Shown here: piece after piece, positions 34,910-47,519 of the stretch | Position numbering within the stretch: the stretch's first letter is position 1 | How the letters are laid out: every line of letters starts with the position of its first letter | Source: Pseudoscleropodium purum | Lineage: Eukaryota; Streptophyta; Bryopsida; Hypnales; Brachytheciaceae | Reading direction: 5' to 3' | Length of the DNA stretch: 64,000 nucleotides | Assembly (NCBI GenBank): GCA_963969395.1 | Contig: OZ017799.1 | Location: 15,316,501 to 15,380,500, forward strand | Notes under the pieces: model-generated | What the model was told of the DNA's origin: nothing | The model's input: the letters and a program-made list of their open reading frames with translations, nothing else | Database searches by the model: none | Program-made: the position numbers and the translations under genes

Positions 34910-37124
34910 AACAATTAGTTTACAGCTCAATGAGATTATAGAATTATAGAAAAAAACACAACAAAGTTGGAAAGAACAACAAACAAGATATACACATCAT
35001 AAAGTCAATACAATATAAAAGAAAATTGTGCATAATTGATACAAAATATATAAAAATGAGTAGTTGGACCCCCCTTCAACCAAACAATATCTAATTATCC
35101 CTACAAGGAAGATTCTTTGGATACCACTTTGTTACTATTCAACACCTTGATGCATCATCAATTGTACATAAGATATTGTGTAACGGTGATTCAAAGATAT
35201 ACTTAACACATTGTATGTATACACTTATGTAATCTTTTACAAGAAAAGTCAAATAATCGTGGGTTTATTTTGAGTTCATTTGATCCTTCATTAGAAAAGA
35301 AAACCCCTATAAAAAATTGATCCAAAGTTAGTTATTATTGATTTTTATAGAAACAATAGAATCTACAAAAGCATTAAATTCTATCCTCCAATAAGTGTAC
35401 TAAACTTTGCTTATATATAAGATAAATAATCCTCCAAAGTACTCCTATTCTTTAGCTAAAGGTGCTAGAAGGACTGACTTTTAATAATCACTAGTGTCAG
35501 TTTACTCATCTCCTCCAAAAGCGCTAACCTACATGCCATAAATTGCATAGGAATCCATTAGCAAACACAGCTAGGTTAGCATCTCTAAAAATGTTCATTT
35601 GTAGACAGGATAGAAATTAACAAATAATCATTTGCAAACCACAAATGTGGATTAGAAATTAGAAAGCGTTAGCTAACATCAATGCCAACACAAATATTTT
35701 TTAACATGCTTCACCTGCAATGAGTAAATTGCTGGTATAAATCGTACCTCTACCAAACTTTAAAAATAATAGTAATGATCACATAACTTCCATTATCATG
35801 GCCTGTCTATAAATCATTGAAAAAAAGTGTCTACAAATATACAAAAAAATTGATAAACCTGAATAGAGTTGCCCATACCTAAAGAATGCCAAAAATGGGA
35901 GACTAATGGAGGTGATTGTAAAGCCATTTACGTGTCCGCACATGCTGAACACGTACTACAAAGCAATTTGGAACGACATCACTTTTCTCATGTTTACTTT
36001 CATGTTTATCATCTAAAGTAGGCCGCACAATCTGTACCATCTTTGCGAAGATGAGCAGACTTAGTACCAAAACTACAAAATGTTGTAAACTATGCATACA
36101 TCAATCCACCTTGCAGATGAAGAGCCAAATAGGACGATTGCTAACACGAGTTTTCTAGGCAAGCACCACCTGCCCAAGTAATGTCCATCACAGTTACATC
36201 CACTACCCTAAGCACGCCCACAATCAATGCTACACACAATAGACACACACCAATCAATCACCATGAAAAGAATTGTACACTTTTTTGACCCAATATGAAG
36301 TCGTGTCTACATTAGATACATTGAACATCTCTCCAAGCTCTAACCTTGTACCATATGAGGTTGAAAAACTTAATGGAGATGAACTTTTGTAGTTACACTC
36401 AACCCTCTCTAATTGCATTGTATAGGAGGGACAAATTGGCTTCAAACTGCATACTAATATATGTTCACAACTTGACATGTGGAGGTTAACCAATCAGACT
36501 AGTACCTAATATAACATATTTCTCAAGAAATACAACAAATGTGCACTGCGAGAGAGTTGAATGTAAAAATAAAATCAATTCATGCTGAAACTTTTGAACA
36601 AAATGTAACTGCTCAGCACTAATGTGAGAGAGCTAAAGTCATAGGTGTTCATGTAAACCACTCACCCAATGACTATTGCCATCTTCCACACCTAGGAAGG
36701 TAGTCATAGACTGTTGTCCACTGCCAAAACCATAGAGTACTTCATGTGAGTGCAACCAATACTTCTTGCGTTCATACTTGAGTTTTATCACACTGCCATA
36801 CGTGACCTAGAGAATAATACACATCGTCCACCACAACCAGCCATTACTGTCACTAAAACAAAACAGAGGGTGCAAAGCCTTGCTCACGACATTTGAAACC
36901 CTAGCCAACAACATGCATCAGTGGCTGTAATCTGAATACCGACTATCAGAAAATGAGTAACGCATTGTTAGAAATACAAATTTTCAACAAACTATGCGAC
37001 AATATTTAATCCAAAAGTGAGCAGAAAATGTCAAAAAATGAACTGCTTGTTGCCTTTCAATGCAATCAATTGTCACAATCACTGCACAATTTCAATCACT
37101 CACTTCAATCTCAATAATTCCAAG
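34910..37124. other. Segment between two inverted MITE copies
   Basis: 2.2 kb with no recognised gene. Composition is less extreme than the neighbouring AT-rich DNA in places (35900-36950). There are short open frames but no family-like protein. It could be cargo of a composite element or simply intervening DNA. Confidence 0.4.
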
Positions 37125-37430
37125 CATTAGAAGATTTTTGGGGCCTCTGAATGCCTGCGAGTTATCATAGCCTGCGAATGTAGGAAATAGGTTCGGTGCA
37201 ACAGTCTAACGTGGCCAAGCCCCTGCTACGTCATTGACCAATTTATTTTTAATTTTTAATTAAATTTTTTTTTTTGCATTTGGAGATTAAATTTTTTTTT
37301 TTTTTTTTTTTAATTTTTTTTTTTATGAAATTTTTTTTTCTGACAGCGGGCCGTTCCCCTCGCTACAGGGAACAGCTTCAGGGGAATAGGCCCAAAATAG
37401 GCTTTTGGACCCCCAAAAACTCTTCTAATG
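37125..37430 (-). mobile_element. CATTAGAAGA MITE, right (inverted) copy
   Basis: This 306-bp inverted copy of 34642-34908 has ends CATTAGAAGATTTTTGGGGC and CCCCCAAAAACTCTTCTAATG (last 17-20 bases inverse). Long T runs expand its middle (37261-37335). No clear target duplication. Confidence 0.7.
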
Positions 37431-37439
37431 TAAGGAGCC

Positions 37440-37796
37440 ATATTACAGCACTCATCAAAAGCGCATTTCAGTAGCTTTCCAACAAAACATCAAAACATTT
37501 CTTTGAAAACAATTCAAAATTCAACAACTACAACGCCAATCTACAGACTTCAAAATTTCAAAGGACAGAGCTAATAAACTTCTCTTCAATGGGAAAATGG
37601 TGAGTGCAACCAGATCAGTGCTCAAGCTTAGTGGGATACCATCCTAGTCAGTATGGCACAGAGGAACTACTACCTCACCTTTTTTTCACCACTATAACTT
37701 AAAGAAGAGCACTAGAAAAGTACTCCGTAGTTAGGATTTTTAAGATACTTGGTGCAAAAACAATATTTTTTGTTTCGGCACTTTTCACAAGCCTGA
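37440..37796. other. Intergenic sequence
   Basis: Nothing recognised. Confidence 0.4.
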
Positions 37797-37804
37797 GTCG
37801 TAGC

Positions 37805-38087
37805 CATGGTTGTTATAGTGGACGGACGTCCGGTTTGCCCGTCTGTTAGAGGTCCTGCCTGTCCGATATAGTCAACACATAGTTGACTTTCTGATAACGG
37901 AAAAATAGGCCACGTGGATGCCATGTGGATTAAGGAACATGCTGGGCGTGGACGAGGTGACGTGTCATTCCGCAAAATTGCACAAGTTACAAAATTAAAG
38001 CCGTCCGGACCGTCCAACTGTCTGGTTCGGTTTGCCCGTCCGTCCGTCCTATCCAATGACCCTAACTCGCCCGTTATGACAACCATG
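37805..38087 (+). mobile_element. hAT-type MITE, family 2, copy 1
   Basis: This 283-bp element has ends CATGGTTGTTATAGTGGACG and GTTATGACAACCATG, flanked by the exact 8-bp duplication GTCGTAGC (37797-37804 and 38088-38095). It is closely related to 47814-48101 and, inverted, to 49825-50108. It shares the GGACG-type subterminal motifs with family 1. Confidence 0.9.
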
Positions 38088-38404
38088 GTCGTAGCTCTCC
38101 CTCAACCCTCCTCCAAGGTTGAGACATCTGAGAAACCTGAATTAATGTGCTCTTCTTTCTCCTTTTTTTAATGGTCATTGCTCTTTTGAAAAGAAAAAAG
38201 AAAAAAGAAAATATATATATTATGGTCACCCCTGGTCAGTCCAGGACCTAAACAACGACCATGGGTGACCAAGGACCAGTTCTTCAATGTAAGTAATCAG
38301 TCATCAATATTGAATTTGTACAACTGCTGACAATAGCACTAGGGTACCCGAGTCATTGACAATATTATTCCACCAAATCCTATCCGATTTGGATTGTTCC
38401 ACGT

Positions 38405-38964
38405 TCAGTGTACTACTGCAGACCAGCTGTGGAGATCGAAGAGTCGGGGAGAATAAGTTACCTTGAACACCTCAGTCAATGTACGGTACGGTAGAGGTAC
38501 CACTTGTCAACCAGGACCCATACCCAACCTGCAGGGTGTAGTATTTCCAACCAAGACTGGCACAGATTTCCAACCTGCTTCTTTAGCTCTGCAAAGTGAC
38601 TGCTTGGCCGAATCTTGTTCCGAAACCTCGCCTGCATCGAAACAGACTCACTTCCATTCCGTTCTCGATTCATTTGAAGTGCCGAACTCCCTGCTTCAGT
38701 ACTACGAAGCTCTAGTTGATTTCAACAGCAATACTTAATTCCAAGCCAGCAATCGAAACCGAGAGCACGAACAGCTTGCATTTCTCGAATTCTGATTGAA
38801 AATCGTGATTTGAAGCTAGTAAAGTACTAAAGTATGCGCGCTGTGAGTCGGGGCTGTGAATTCATCGGGCTGTGACCCGTGCTGTGACTCTCCTGCAGTG
38901 GCTTTGCTGGCCGAACTTTTGGAGCTTGAACCCCGTAGACACCTTGGACACCAAGGCACGAAAT
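38405..38964 (+). promoter_or_regulatory. Promoter-side block of OMT copy C
   Basis: This is the duplicate of 18690-19156. It holds an extra stretch of about 75 bases (roughly 38500-38575) that B lacks. B's upstream start codon is changed here (ATG to TTG, in ccttggacacc). Confidence 0.6.
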
Positions 38965-41655
38965 ATGGACGTCCCGCCCTCGGTCCCTCCCACCAGCCTC
39001 GATAGCGTCCGCCTCGCAGCTGTCGAACTCGTCAACGGCGATTGCGTCCCCGGCGTCGTCGCCGCCCTCGCCCGACTCCACGTCTTCGATGCTCTCTCAC
39101 GCGCCGGCCCCAACTCTTCGCTCACCGCCGCCGAGATCGCGGCTCTCGCACTCCCAGGTAAACCCATCAACATCTCCTACCTCTCCCGTCTCCTCCGCAT
39201 GGTGAGTGGCAAGCGCATCCTCCGTGAAACCGTAACCACCACGAACTCCTCAGACGGCCGGCGTGGCCCCGCATCTCCCCCCGTCGTCACCGAGCGTCGG
39301 TACGCCTTGGAACCCATCGCTCGCTACTTAGTCGACGACCCGGAGAACGGCTCCTTAGTGCACCTCTTGTTAATGAACCAGCAATCCCATAGCACTTGGC
39401 TGCACTTGCATGAGGCGGTGGTGGACGAGGAGGTGACTGCGTTCGCAAAGGCGCATGGAGGAAATGCGTGTGTGGGAGTATGGGAAGCAGAATCCGGAGT
39501 TTGGTGAGTTGTTTAATAAGGTCATGGCTACAACCTCGGACATCTACTTGAAGGCGGTGCTGGATGAGTACAAAGGGTTGGAAGGGGTGAAGGTGCTGGT
39601 GGATGTGGGAGGGGGAGTGGGGTCGGCGATGAAGATGGTCACGGAGAGGAATGCGCATATCCGAGCAGTCAACTTCGATCAGCCGCATGTGATCAGCCAG
39701 TGCCAGCCAATTCCGAGTAGGATTCCGAAACTCGGGGATGCATGGATTGATGGATTTGGATCTAGATCGGCATTGATTTCGTCAGAGCTGTTGGAAATCT
39801 CAATTTCGTTTGAAGTTTTGGAGTCCTGCATGCCAATTTTTTATTTCTGTGTGCACTATCGATCCCAGCACAAGGGAGTTTGAAGAGTTTACCATCATGC
39901 TAATGAAACGAGATATAGTATATCACTTAAGTAAGTGGTAGAAATTAATGATTAAACTGAGATGGTGAAGTCCGATTTCATTTCGTTAATGCTAAACTCG
40001 TCAAACTCCCTTAATTCTGCAAGTTGTGGAACTTCTGTTTGCGTTGTATGGTAGATTGCTGGTGAAAGCTAGATTTGCAGCCATGATCGAGAGGGAATTG
40101 AAGTGGATTGATTGAGCCCAAGTTGGCAGGAGTGGAGCATGTGGCTGGGAGTATGTTTGGGTCCGTTCCCAAGGACGGTGACGCCATCTTCATGAAGGTC
40201 TGTCTGAATTCACAATTTCACACACATCTCCCCCATTCTTGAATTAGGAGGATTTAGAATAGGGTTTGAATCATGTGTGTAAAGACACCGAATTTATTGT
40301 CAGAAACTCAAGTCAGTGCAGAGAACTTGGACGTGAAATGTTACTATTTGACTGAACTCTGAAGGAGATAGGATATGAACAATAAAAATAAGTTTGATAT
40401 GAGTGATTGACATCGTGAGAGTGTACATGACTATAGTCAATCTTGATAATTTGGTGCAATTTTGGACACCACAAATAGAACATTTGGGTCAAATCACATT
40501 CAAAGGTACTCAAAAAGAGATCAAACTTAGTAAAATTTGTAATGTAACTTCTTTTTAGCTATTGTTTCTTAAAGCTTATTTATTAATTATAGGTAGTTTA
40601 GTCTTTTTTGACTAGTAGTTTAAGTCATGTTAAGACTAATATTTTTTTTTGGTCAAAAATAAAAAATTCTTTATTAAAGTCCCAATTGAAGTTTAGATGT
40701 CAACTTGTCAAGATTTTCCATGATAGAAAAGAGGTCTAATTTCTAATGAATAATATAGACACTAAATTTAGCCTTATAATTGGTGATTTATGTCCTTTTG
40801 AGGATTTTATCTACAAAAGAATTCTCCAATTTATTAATGGGATGCATTGCAATACTAAACATCTATAAATTTTTTTTAAATGACAACATCAAAAGAATTT
40901 AAAGCTTTAAAAGTTCAAGAAAGGACTTTAGACCTAGTCCTAGCAAAATAATGATATTTGAGTGTGGTTTGACCCATTCATCTACACAAAGCTCTCAAAA
41001 TTAGGACCACATGTTGTAGATTTGTGATTTAGGCACAACTTCTTTAAACTAAGTGCTAAAGTCATGGAATTTTGTCATGTACAATTCAAGTGATTGATGT
41101 TGATAGTCTTTGTAATACTTAGTTCTTTTTTGTTACAACAAACAAATTCTAGAAGCCACTATAATTTCTTGTAGCTCTAGGTGTTGATTCATTCAACTAG
41201 TTGACTGACTTTGTGAGCGTGAGAAGGGAATTTCCACATTAAGTTATGCTGGAATCACTTATATTAAATCATATAAGTTAAAAATGATGCTTGGAATGTT
41301 GCCAATTGAAAAGAATGGACTGACGTTGTATGTAGTGTCGATCTCCTCTTTGCAGTACATCTTGCACAACTGGGATGATGAGAATTGTGTGAAGATCTTG
41401 ACGAAGTGTTACGAGGCGTTGCCCTCCAATGGCAAAGTGATAGCGCTGGACAACATGTTGCCCGAAATCATCAACTTTGACGGAGCGGATCACTTGGCCC
41501 TGCAAAGTGATGTTGCCATGATGGCCTACCTCGATTCCGCGGCTCGGGAACGCACTGAAAGCGACTACCGCAAGCTGGCCTTGGCTGCAGGGTTTCGAGA
41601 AGTCAAGGTTGTGTGCAAAGTGGACATGCTTGCTGTCACCGAGTTTCTGAAGTAA
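38965..41655 (+). pseudogene. O-methyltransferase copy C, frameshifted in exon 1
   Basis: This is a three-exon COMT-type OMT colinear with copy B. Exons are 38965-39716, 40130-40197 and 41356-41655, with the same splice sites and the same lengths as B, except exon 1 has one extra base. That insertion lies within about 39461-39472 (B: after GGAGGG…; C: ggaggaaatgcgtgtg). It shifts the frame and gives a TGA at 39505-39507 after about 180 codons. Past the shift, the other frame is fully open and conserved (YGKQNPEFGELFNK, LVDVGGGVG, NFDQPHVI), as are exon 2 (MFGSVPKDGDAIFMK) and exon 3 (YILHNWDDENC, ARERTESDYRKL, VTEFLK). In the catalytic box HDW reads HNW. Substitutions elsewhere are mild. Either a young pseudogene or, less likely, a sequencing error; a read check would decide. 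Confidence 0.85.
40485..40976. mobile_element. TIR element in intron 2 of OMT copy C
   Basis: About 491 bp, with ends TGGGTCAAATCACATTCAAA and the inverse TTTGAGTGTGGTTTGACCCA. Copy B reads cattcatctgc without interruption at this place, so the site is empty in B. The duplication is short and ambiguous (TT or ATT). No coding frame. Superfamily uncertain, possibly Harbinger-like from the GGG ends. Confidence 0.7.
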
Positions 41656-41676
41656 TCAGTCAACAAAAGCTTGCAT

Positions 41677-42260
41677 TGAATGATTGGTTTGAGCACCCGG
41701 AGGAATCGTTCATGTGGAACGTGAGAGATGTCCGTCAAGTACTCAGCAGCCTTTGTTTATTGTGGCACCATGGGACCAGAATGCACCATTTCAAAATAAA
41801 TTTTTATAGTTCATTGCATACAAGTAGTCTTTTGTTGCCATAAATATTCCATTTCTATTTTAAATGTGGATGAAGTTGCCTCATTTGAGTGAAAAAGTAC
41901 ATGAATACAATTGAAATTTATTTTTTGGTCTAAAAGATGGATGAATGTAGAAATATAGTGCTGCCCTAAATTTTAAGTGATTGTCACCCTAGTACTTTCT
42001 CAAAAAGTAAAAAAAAATCTTGATATTCACTAAGATTCATACATAGTTGTCAACCATTTGCAAGCTTTGTACAAAGTTTTGAACCTCATATTCTTCTTAG
42101 ATTTTCTTTGGACTATGTAACAAATATCTCTGGATGCACTTCACAATACTAAATTTGTCACCTACAGCTATACAAAGCTCACAACCTAATATCAATTTTG
42201 TTAAATTGTTGATACTCATAGAGCCAAAAATTGTGATATGGCTGATTGCAAGATCTACCT
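41677..42260 (+). repeat. 3' flank of OMT copy C
   Basis: 41677-41745 matches the flank of copies A and B. 42050-42240 matches the flank of B further down. The 41750-42040 interval differs from B and A, so something was inserted or lost. Confidence 0.6.
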
Positions 42261-42269
42261 ATCCTATTT

Positions 42270-44180
42270 CCTATCACACAATCAATGCGAAAGTTGTTTT
42301 GTGCCATATTAAGTGTTGCAAAAATAATTGAATGAATATAAGTTTTAGAAGCCTCTTATAGCAATAAAAAATGTACTTGAATTATTTCAATTTTTAAAAA
42401 ATTAATTCAATAGGTCAGTAGGTGAGATTAAATGTCACATATATGGTTTGGTGGGATTTAGAACTATCGAGTACTTTTTTTGAAGAATTACATCATCAAA
42501 TTTGGTAGGCTAGCTCTTCTTATAGAAATACACCAAAAAAGAGGAATCTCCCAAAACATGTTCTAACTGTATTTTACATTGGTCAAAAGTATATTATATT
42601 AAAATTAAAATTATAGTGAATTCAAAATGGTTTTTTAATTCTAGCTTTGATAATCTTTCCTTGTTTCTAGTTGGCAACAATGGCCACTCTTAAAAATAAA
42701 ATCTTCAAGAATATTTTTTAATTTTTTAAAATTAGAAATGTGGAAGTTTCATTTTCTAACATAAATTACAACTTGTGATTCAAAATAGTCATTTCAAGGT
42801 ATACAAGAAGACTCAATAATATTAGTAGAGGCTCGTAGTGTCTCCAATCAACCAATGTGAACACAATAGAAGGGATTCTTAGGGGGTGCACTCTATAATA
42901 TCTTTATACGTCACTTGCATTCAAGCCCCTATTGGAAGGGGCTATGTAGTTAAATTTTAGGAATTTTTAGGGGGCTATCTTTACCTAAATTTCTAAATGG
43001 GTCATATTTTCTGTACCCTATATTTAATTTGAAATTTTTTTTCATGTTCATTTTTAATAGCCTATGCTCATTATAATTAAAGAAAATTTACACGATTTTG
43101 AATAACATTTACTACATCACAAATGAGTCTATTTTGCAAGATTTAGGGTGTGTTAGAACATAGAGACCTAAAAGTCTAACATTTCCAAAGAAAGTCCAAG
43201 AACATAACAGATTCAAATGAATACATTCCAACACATAGAATCTATAAATACTTGAGAGCATATGCACAAAGTAAAATAAATAGCATCAATTAGTACTATG
43301 TACATACAAATCATACACAAACATTTTCAAGAGTGAAATGTGCAACAAAAAGCCATCCAATGTGTTAAAATGTACGTCATGTGTTTACAAATACAACACA
43401 TGAAATGAAAATGGAATCTAGAAACAGGAGCGGAAATTGAAGCCATAGATAGTAAAGACTATCATCCGCTCTCAAAATGCCAAAATAAACAACATCTTGG
43501 AAATGAAATATACACTAGAAGGAATTTTTTTTTTTTTGACATGCGTTGAAATGTGTTAATATCTGACTAGAGCTACTATCGGATGTTTTCCCATAAATTT
43601 ATACAGAACTTCTAGAACCTACGATAGACACACAAGTGTGAAAAGAATTCCAAACATCAAATTCAAACAATGTATACTTTGAAGCAATCGCCCATTCCAT
43701 ATCTACTTTGAAGCCATCATTGCCATGATCATTGCTACTTTATATCTATATGTTTGATCAAGTCAAAATGATTATATAATAGTTTTCAAATTGATTTTCC
43801 TTGACTTTAGTTATGGTGGTTTGAAATGAACTACAAACCAATAACTTCTCATTTACATTATTTACAGTGGTATAATGACGTGAGCATATCTTACACATTC
43901 ATAGCCTCCTTGCTTTTGCCATCCATGATAATATGCCTATAATATCACGTGCTTGACTTTAGAAACACTTCCAACTATATTGTAGCCTTTTACTTTCCTT
44001 ACCTCCAGAGAAATATTTATTGACGCTAATTAGAAGGTCACTTACCAAATTCACTGGCATCATTTTTACTACCAACCAACATCTCAGAAAAATATCTACT
44101 TCAAGGCAAAAGCCTGTATATATGATTCTTCTTGTGGCCATGACCACAATAAGCAACAAAAAAGATTTAGAGCAGTACCA
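42270..44180. other. AT-rich intergenic sequence
   Basis: No gene recognised. A short palindrome, gcccctattggaaggggc, is at about 42925-42945. Confidence 0.4.
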
Positions 44181-44186
44181 AACTAC

Positions 44187-45421
44187 TCACCAAGACGGCT
44201 TTGTTTGGGACTTGAGGTCCATGGTCATTGGAGGATCTTTGATAAGCTTCTTCCTTCCTTCTATAGAGAGGTTGTGGATGTATCCTCGAGATTGCCAGCA
44301 TGTTGAGAAGTACATGGCATCGACAAACTTAGCCTCAATGTCAAACAAATGCATTTCAATTCTCTTCCACTCACCTACTGGCATCCCTACTACATTCTCG
44401 AAATAGAAGAAGGGAGCTCCTTTCACATCTTTTGTCAAATACCATTGCTTCACAATTGGTTGGCCAAGAAGTCTAAATCCAATATCTCTTTGTTGCTTAT
44501 TGATTTCAAGAAAGGCTGCAGTTACTGTAACTTTAGCCTTGACATTCCAACAACATTTACTATTAGCTAGTGAATCCAAGTTAACATAAATGATAATGCA
44601 ACAAAACTGTTAAAATAAAAATATCTTCACACAAAGAGCTTACTTAGATATACTTGTTGGCTGTTTCCATTAACCACTATTGACTAAACTAGTGACACCT
44701 CCATGAGAGCACAGTTTTGGAGATGGCAATCTCTGGTTCAGGTTGAAATAGGGTGTGTCAATTCATGTCACACACAACACAAGGTAGTCACCTACAACTC
44801 GCAGTCCACTTCAAGAAAATTTGAACTAACTTAGTTAACAAAGCTCAAATGCCTAAGAATTGTTTGACACATACTCATTCAAGTTCTCAACATCACTCCT
44901 ATCCAAAGTATACATTTGATTTTTTGGATCGTAAGTAAGAGTCACATTTGTGATTACACACTCAAGGCTTTATCATACACTGGTGCTTCATCTATAGCAA
45001 TAGCAACCGCAACCTTAGTGGTATTAACGGTGAAGGATCCGTTTGCAAGCCTCCGTCTTTTGTTGGCATCGGGGTCTTGTTCTTCTACTTGAATGACATG
45101 TACTTCTCTCGTGAATCCATTTGGCCATTCTAGTTTCTTCTTGATGCGCCTCTTGTTTTCTAAATCCCAAAATTCAAATGCCCATTTCAAGACGTTGTTG
45201 GATTCCAATGCAAACCGTAGTGCCTCTAATGTGGCAGCACCTCCAACGTCCACCTTCCCGAAGTACTCAAGCTTTGCAACTTCATCCTCCAAAGTCCATA
45301 GTGTGATTTTGTCAAGGAAAGTAGCAGCCATGTCTTTCCCTAAACTGTAAAGTACACCAAACTTACAATAGAAGCGGATCCAATTTTTGACCTCGTCAAT
45401 TTTTACAACCTTCAACCTCAT
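44187..45421 (-). pseudogene. Unrecognised plant gene relic with telo-box leader
   Basis: The first frame starts at the ATG of 45421 (MRLKVVKIDEVKNW), continues through FLDKITLWTLEDEVAKLEYF, KWAFEFWDLENKRRIKK and EVHVIQVEEQDPDANKRRR, and stops at 44954. A second frame right behind it reads VITNVTLTYDPKNQ, TLDRSDVENLNEY and stops at 44853, as if one base were lost. After about 270 bases a third open stretch (44579-44187) reads VTVTAAFLEINKQQR, LLGQPIVKQWY, GAPFFYFENVVGMP. I do not recognise the family. Two telo-boxes (AAACCCTAA on the plus strand, at 45433-45441 and 45462-45470) lie just upstream of the ATG, as in many plant housekeeping gene leaders, which argues for a host gene origin. The break suggests a pseudogene or an unresolved intron. 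Confidence 0.4.
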
Positions 45422-45509
45422 CCTATAGTACGAAACCCTAAACATGAAGCACACTAAACTAAAACCCTAAAACCGCAATCCAAACTAATACAAGAAATGC
45501 AAGTTTCAC

Positions 45510-46840
45510 CTACACGAATGTACAATCTTCCTAAATTGACTTTTGCTCCTATTTTTGGCCCTGAACTCTAAATGAAACACTCTCATGCATTCTTTAGAAC
45601 ATCCTCGCAATTCACAAATTGCAACATAGCACTTCAAAGAGTAAACAAAACATTCACAAACAAGCAACAAGGCTGTTGATGGAGAGCACCAAACCATAAC
45701 TGGAGACTCTAAGAAAGCTCTGAACATTGTGAACGTCATCCGAAGTGTAAGTTGAATTGAACTTCAGTTAACATCCTGTACTTTTCATTGCTTTCATTCA
45801 TCGACTACCATTGTACACATAGGATCCAGCTTACAAGATACTTAATATACTTCCACACATCTCAGCTCATTACATACCCTTATTAATTGAGTATACTTTT
45901 AAAAAGTTCAGATTTTTTGGCAGTCTTTTTGGTAGGGCTACTTAAGAAATAAAAAATAGGTAAAGTGCTATATTATTTCCTATCTTTCATTATTTATAAT
46001 GAGAAATGTTCCATTTCACTAATACTAATTTATTTCTAAAATTTGTTTAAAATTTTGGTCAAGGTAATTAAAACCACCCTTCATTTGATTGCACGTTATA
46101 GTTAAAGAAATTGGGAGTGCCCCTACAAGGTGATAAGCAAAATTCCAAAAAAGGTCCAATTATGGCAAATGATAGGGAGTTTAAAGGAATACTCAACCAC
46201 CTCAGAAATGAGGTCCAATTTGAAGTAAGTTACTAATAACTCCAATTTCTATTCAATTTCTTTGATTAGTCATTTTCACACTTAGCCAAATTACAAATGC
46301 AATTCAGAGCATTAATATTAGGTCTTTTCCAAATTTCACATAGAAAATCTTACAAAGTTTATCTAGAAGCTTCCAAAAATGTATGACACTTAGAAATCAA
46401 AGATAGTTTGAAAATGATGTTTAGCGGATGAAGTGTAGGAATCAATTTGAATGAAAATTAGTCAATTTCATCCAAAGGGAACAAGAATGGAAACTTAAAT
46501 AGAGTTAGAAATTTCAAAGTCAAAAGTGAAATTGAAAATAAAATTGAAATTGTAGATTGGTAGAAAACCATGGATGAAGTTTGAAAATACTAATTAGCGG
46601 TGAAACTTCATCTACTCATAACTTTCATTAGGAAAGTTCAAATTCAAAGTTCTTTAGCAATATGGATAGGTGAAACTAGACTCTACAAGTACCAAATTCA
46701 AAAGTCTAAAATTAATAAGTTTAATTTATTACATTTGAGCATAATAGTAAAATTACAATAGCAAAATTTGTTAGAATATTTCGATATGTAATTTATAAAA
46801 TTTAACCCCTAAATGCCCAAGCCTTTTCAAGTGTGTTTTG
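45510..46840. other. Intergenic sequence
   Basis: No gene recognised. The first 200 bases may be upstream leader or promoter of the minus-strand frame at 45421. Confidence 0.35.
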
Positions 46841-46844
46841 GCTA

Positions 46845-47345
46845 TGAAAAAAAAAATGGGCTTGTAGTTATTTCCAATGAAGCAAATATTTTTTCCCAAA
46901 ATCTAAAAATATGTATGTTTAAGGAACTTGCTTATTAATATACACACGAATTAATTTTGAGTGAAAAATTGCATAAGAATTGTAAGATTATAACAAGATA
47001 AATGTACATTTTTTATTTTTAGTACATTGCCCCTTCCCACAATGTTTCAATACTTTCAAAAATTTGCACATAAAAGTTTTTTGGGATTGGAAGTGACATG
47101 AACAACTACAAATTGTGTTAGCACACTAAAATGAACTTTCAAAAAACTTAATTTCCCCCCGAAAGTTGTTAAACTCATTACACAATCCACCTTGCAATTA
47201 TTGTAATGCAATTTTTTTTATAAGTATAAATCACAAATAATTCCAAATCAAAACTTGTTTTTTGAAATCTTCAATAAAAATAATCATGAAAATACTTTAT
47301 TCTTTTCATTGGGACCATTTTCAAAGCAAATGAATAAGTACAAGT
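46845..47345 (+). repeat. Dispersed repeat, paired with 12640-13115
   Basis: Direct-orientation copy of 12640-13115, diverged by many substitutions and small indels. Preceded at about 46799 by a TTAACCCCTAAATGCC end-like motif, as seen at 2953. Confidence 0.65.
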
Positions 47346-47475
47346 TTTAAGATCTCAAACAAGGTTGTCTTCTTTGATAGACAGACACCGCAATAGACAG
47401 ACATCTAACAACATCTAGTAGACCCTTTGCGACATCCAATAAAGTCAAATTTAACTTTGACTTTTTAAAAATTAT

Positions 47476-47494
47476 CCCCCCCCCCCCTCCCCCC
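47476..47494. repeat. Poly-C tract
   Basis: About 18 of 19 bases are C. Likely unstable in sequencing. Confidence 0.9.
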
Positions 47495-47519
47495 ATTTAT
47501 CTCGACCATCTGGATGCCA

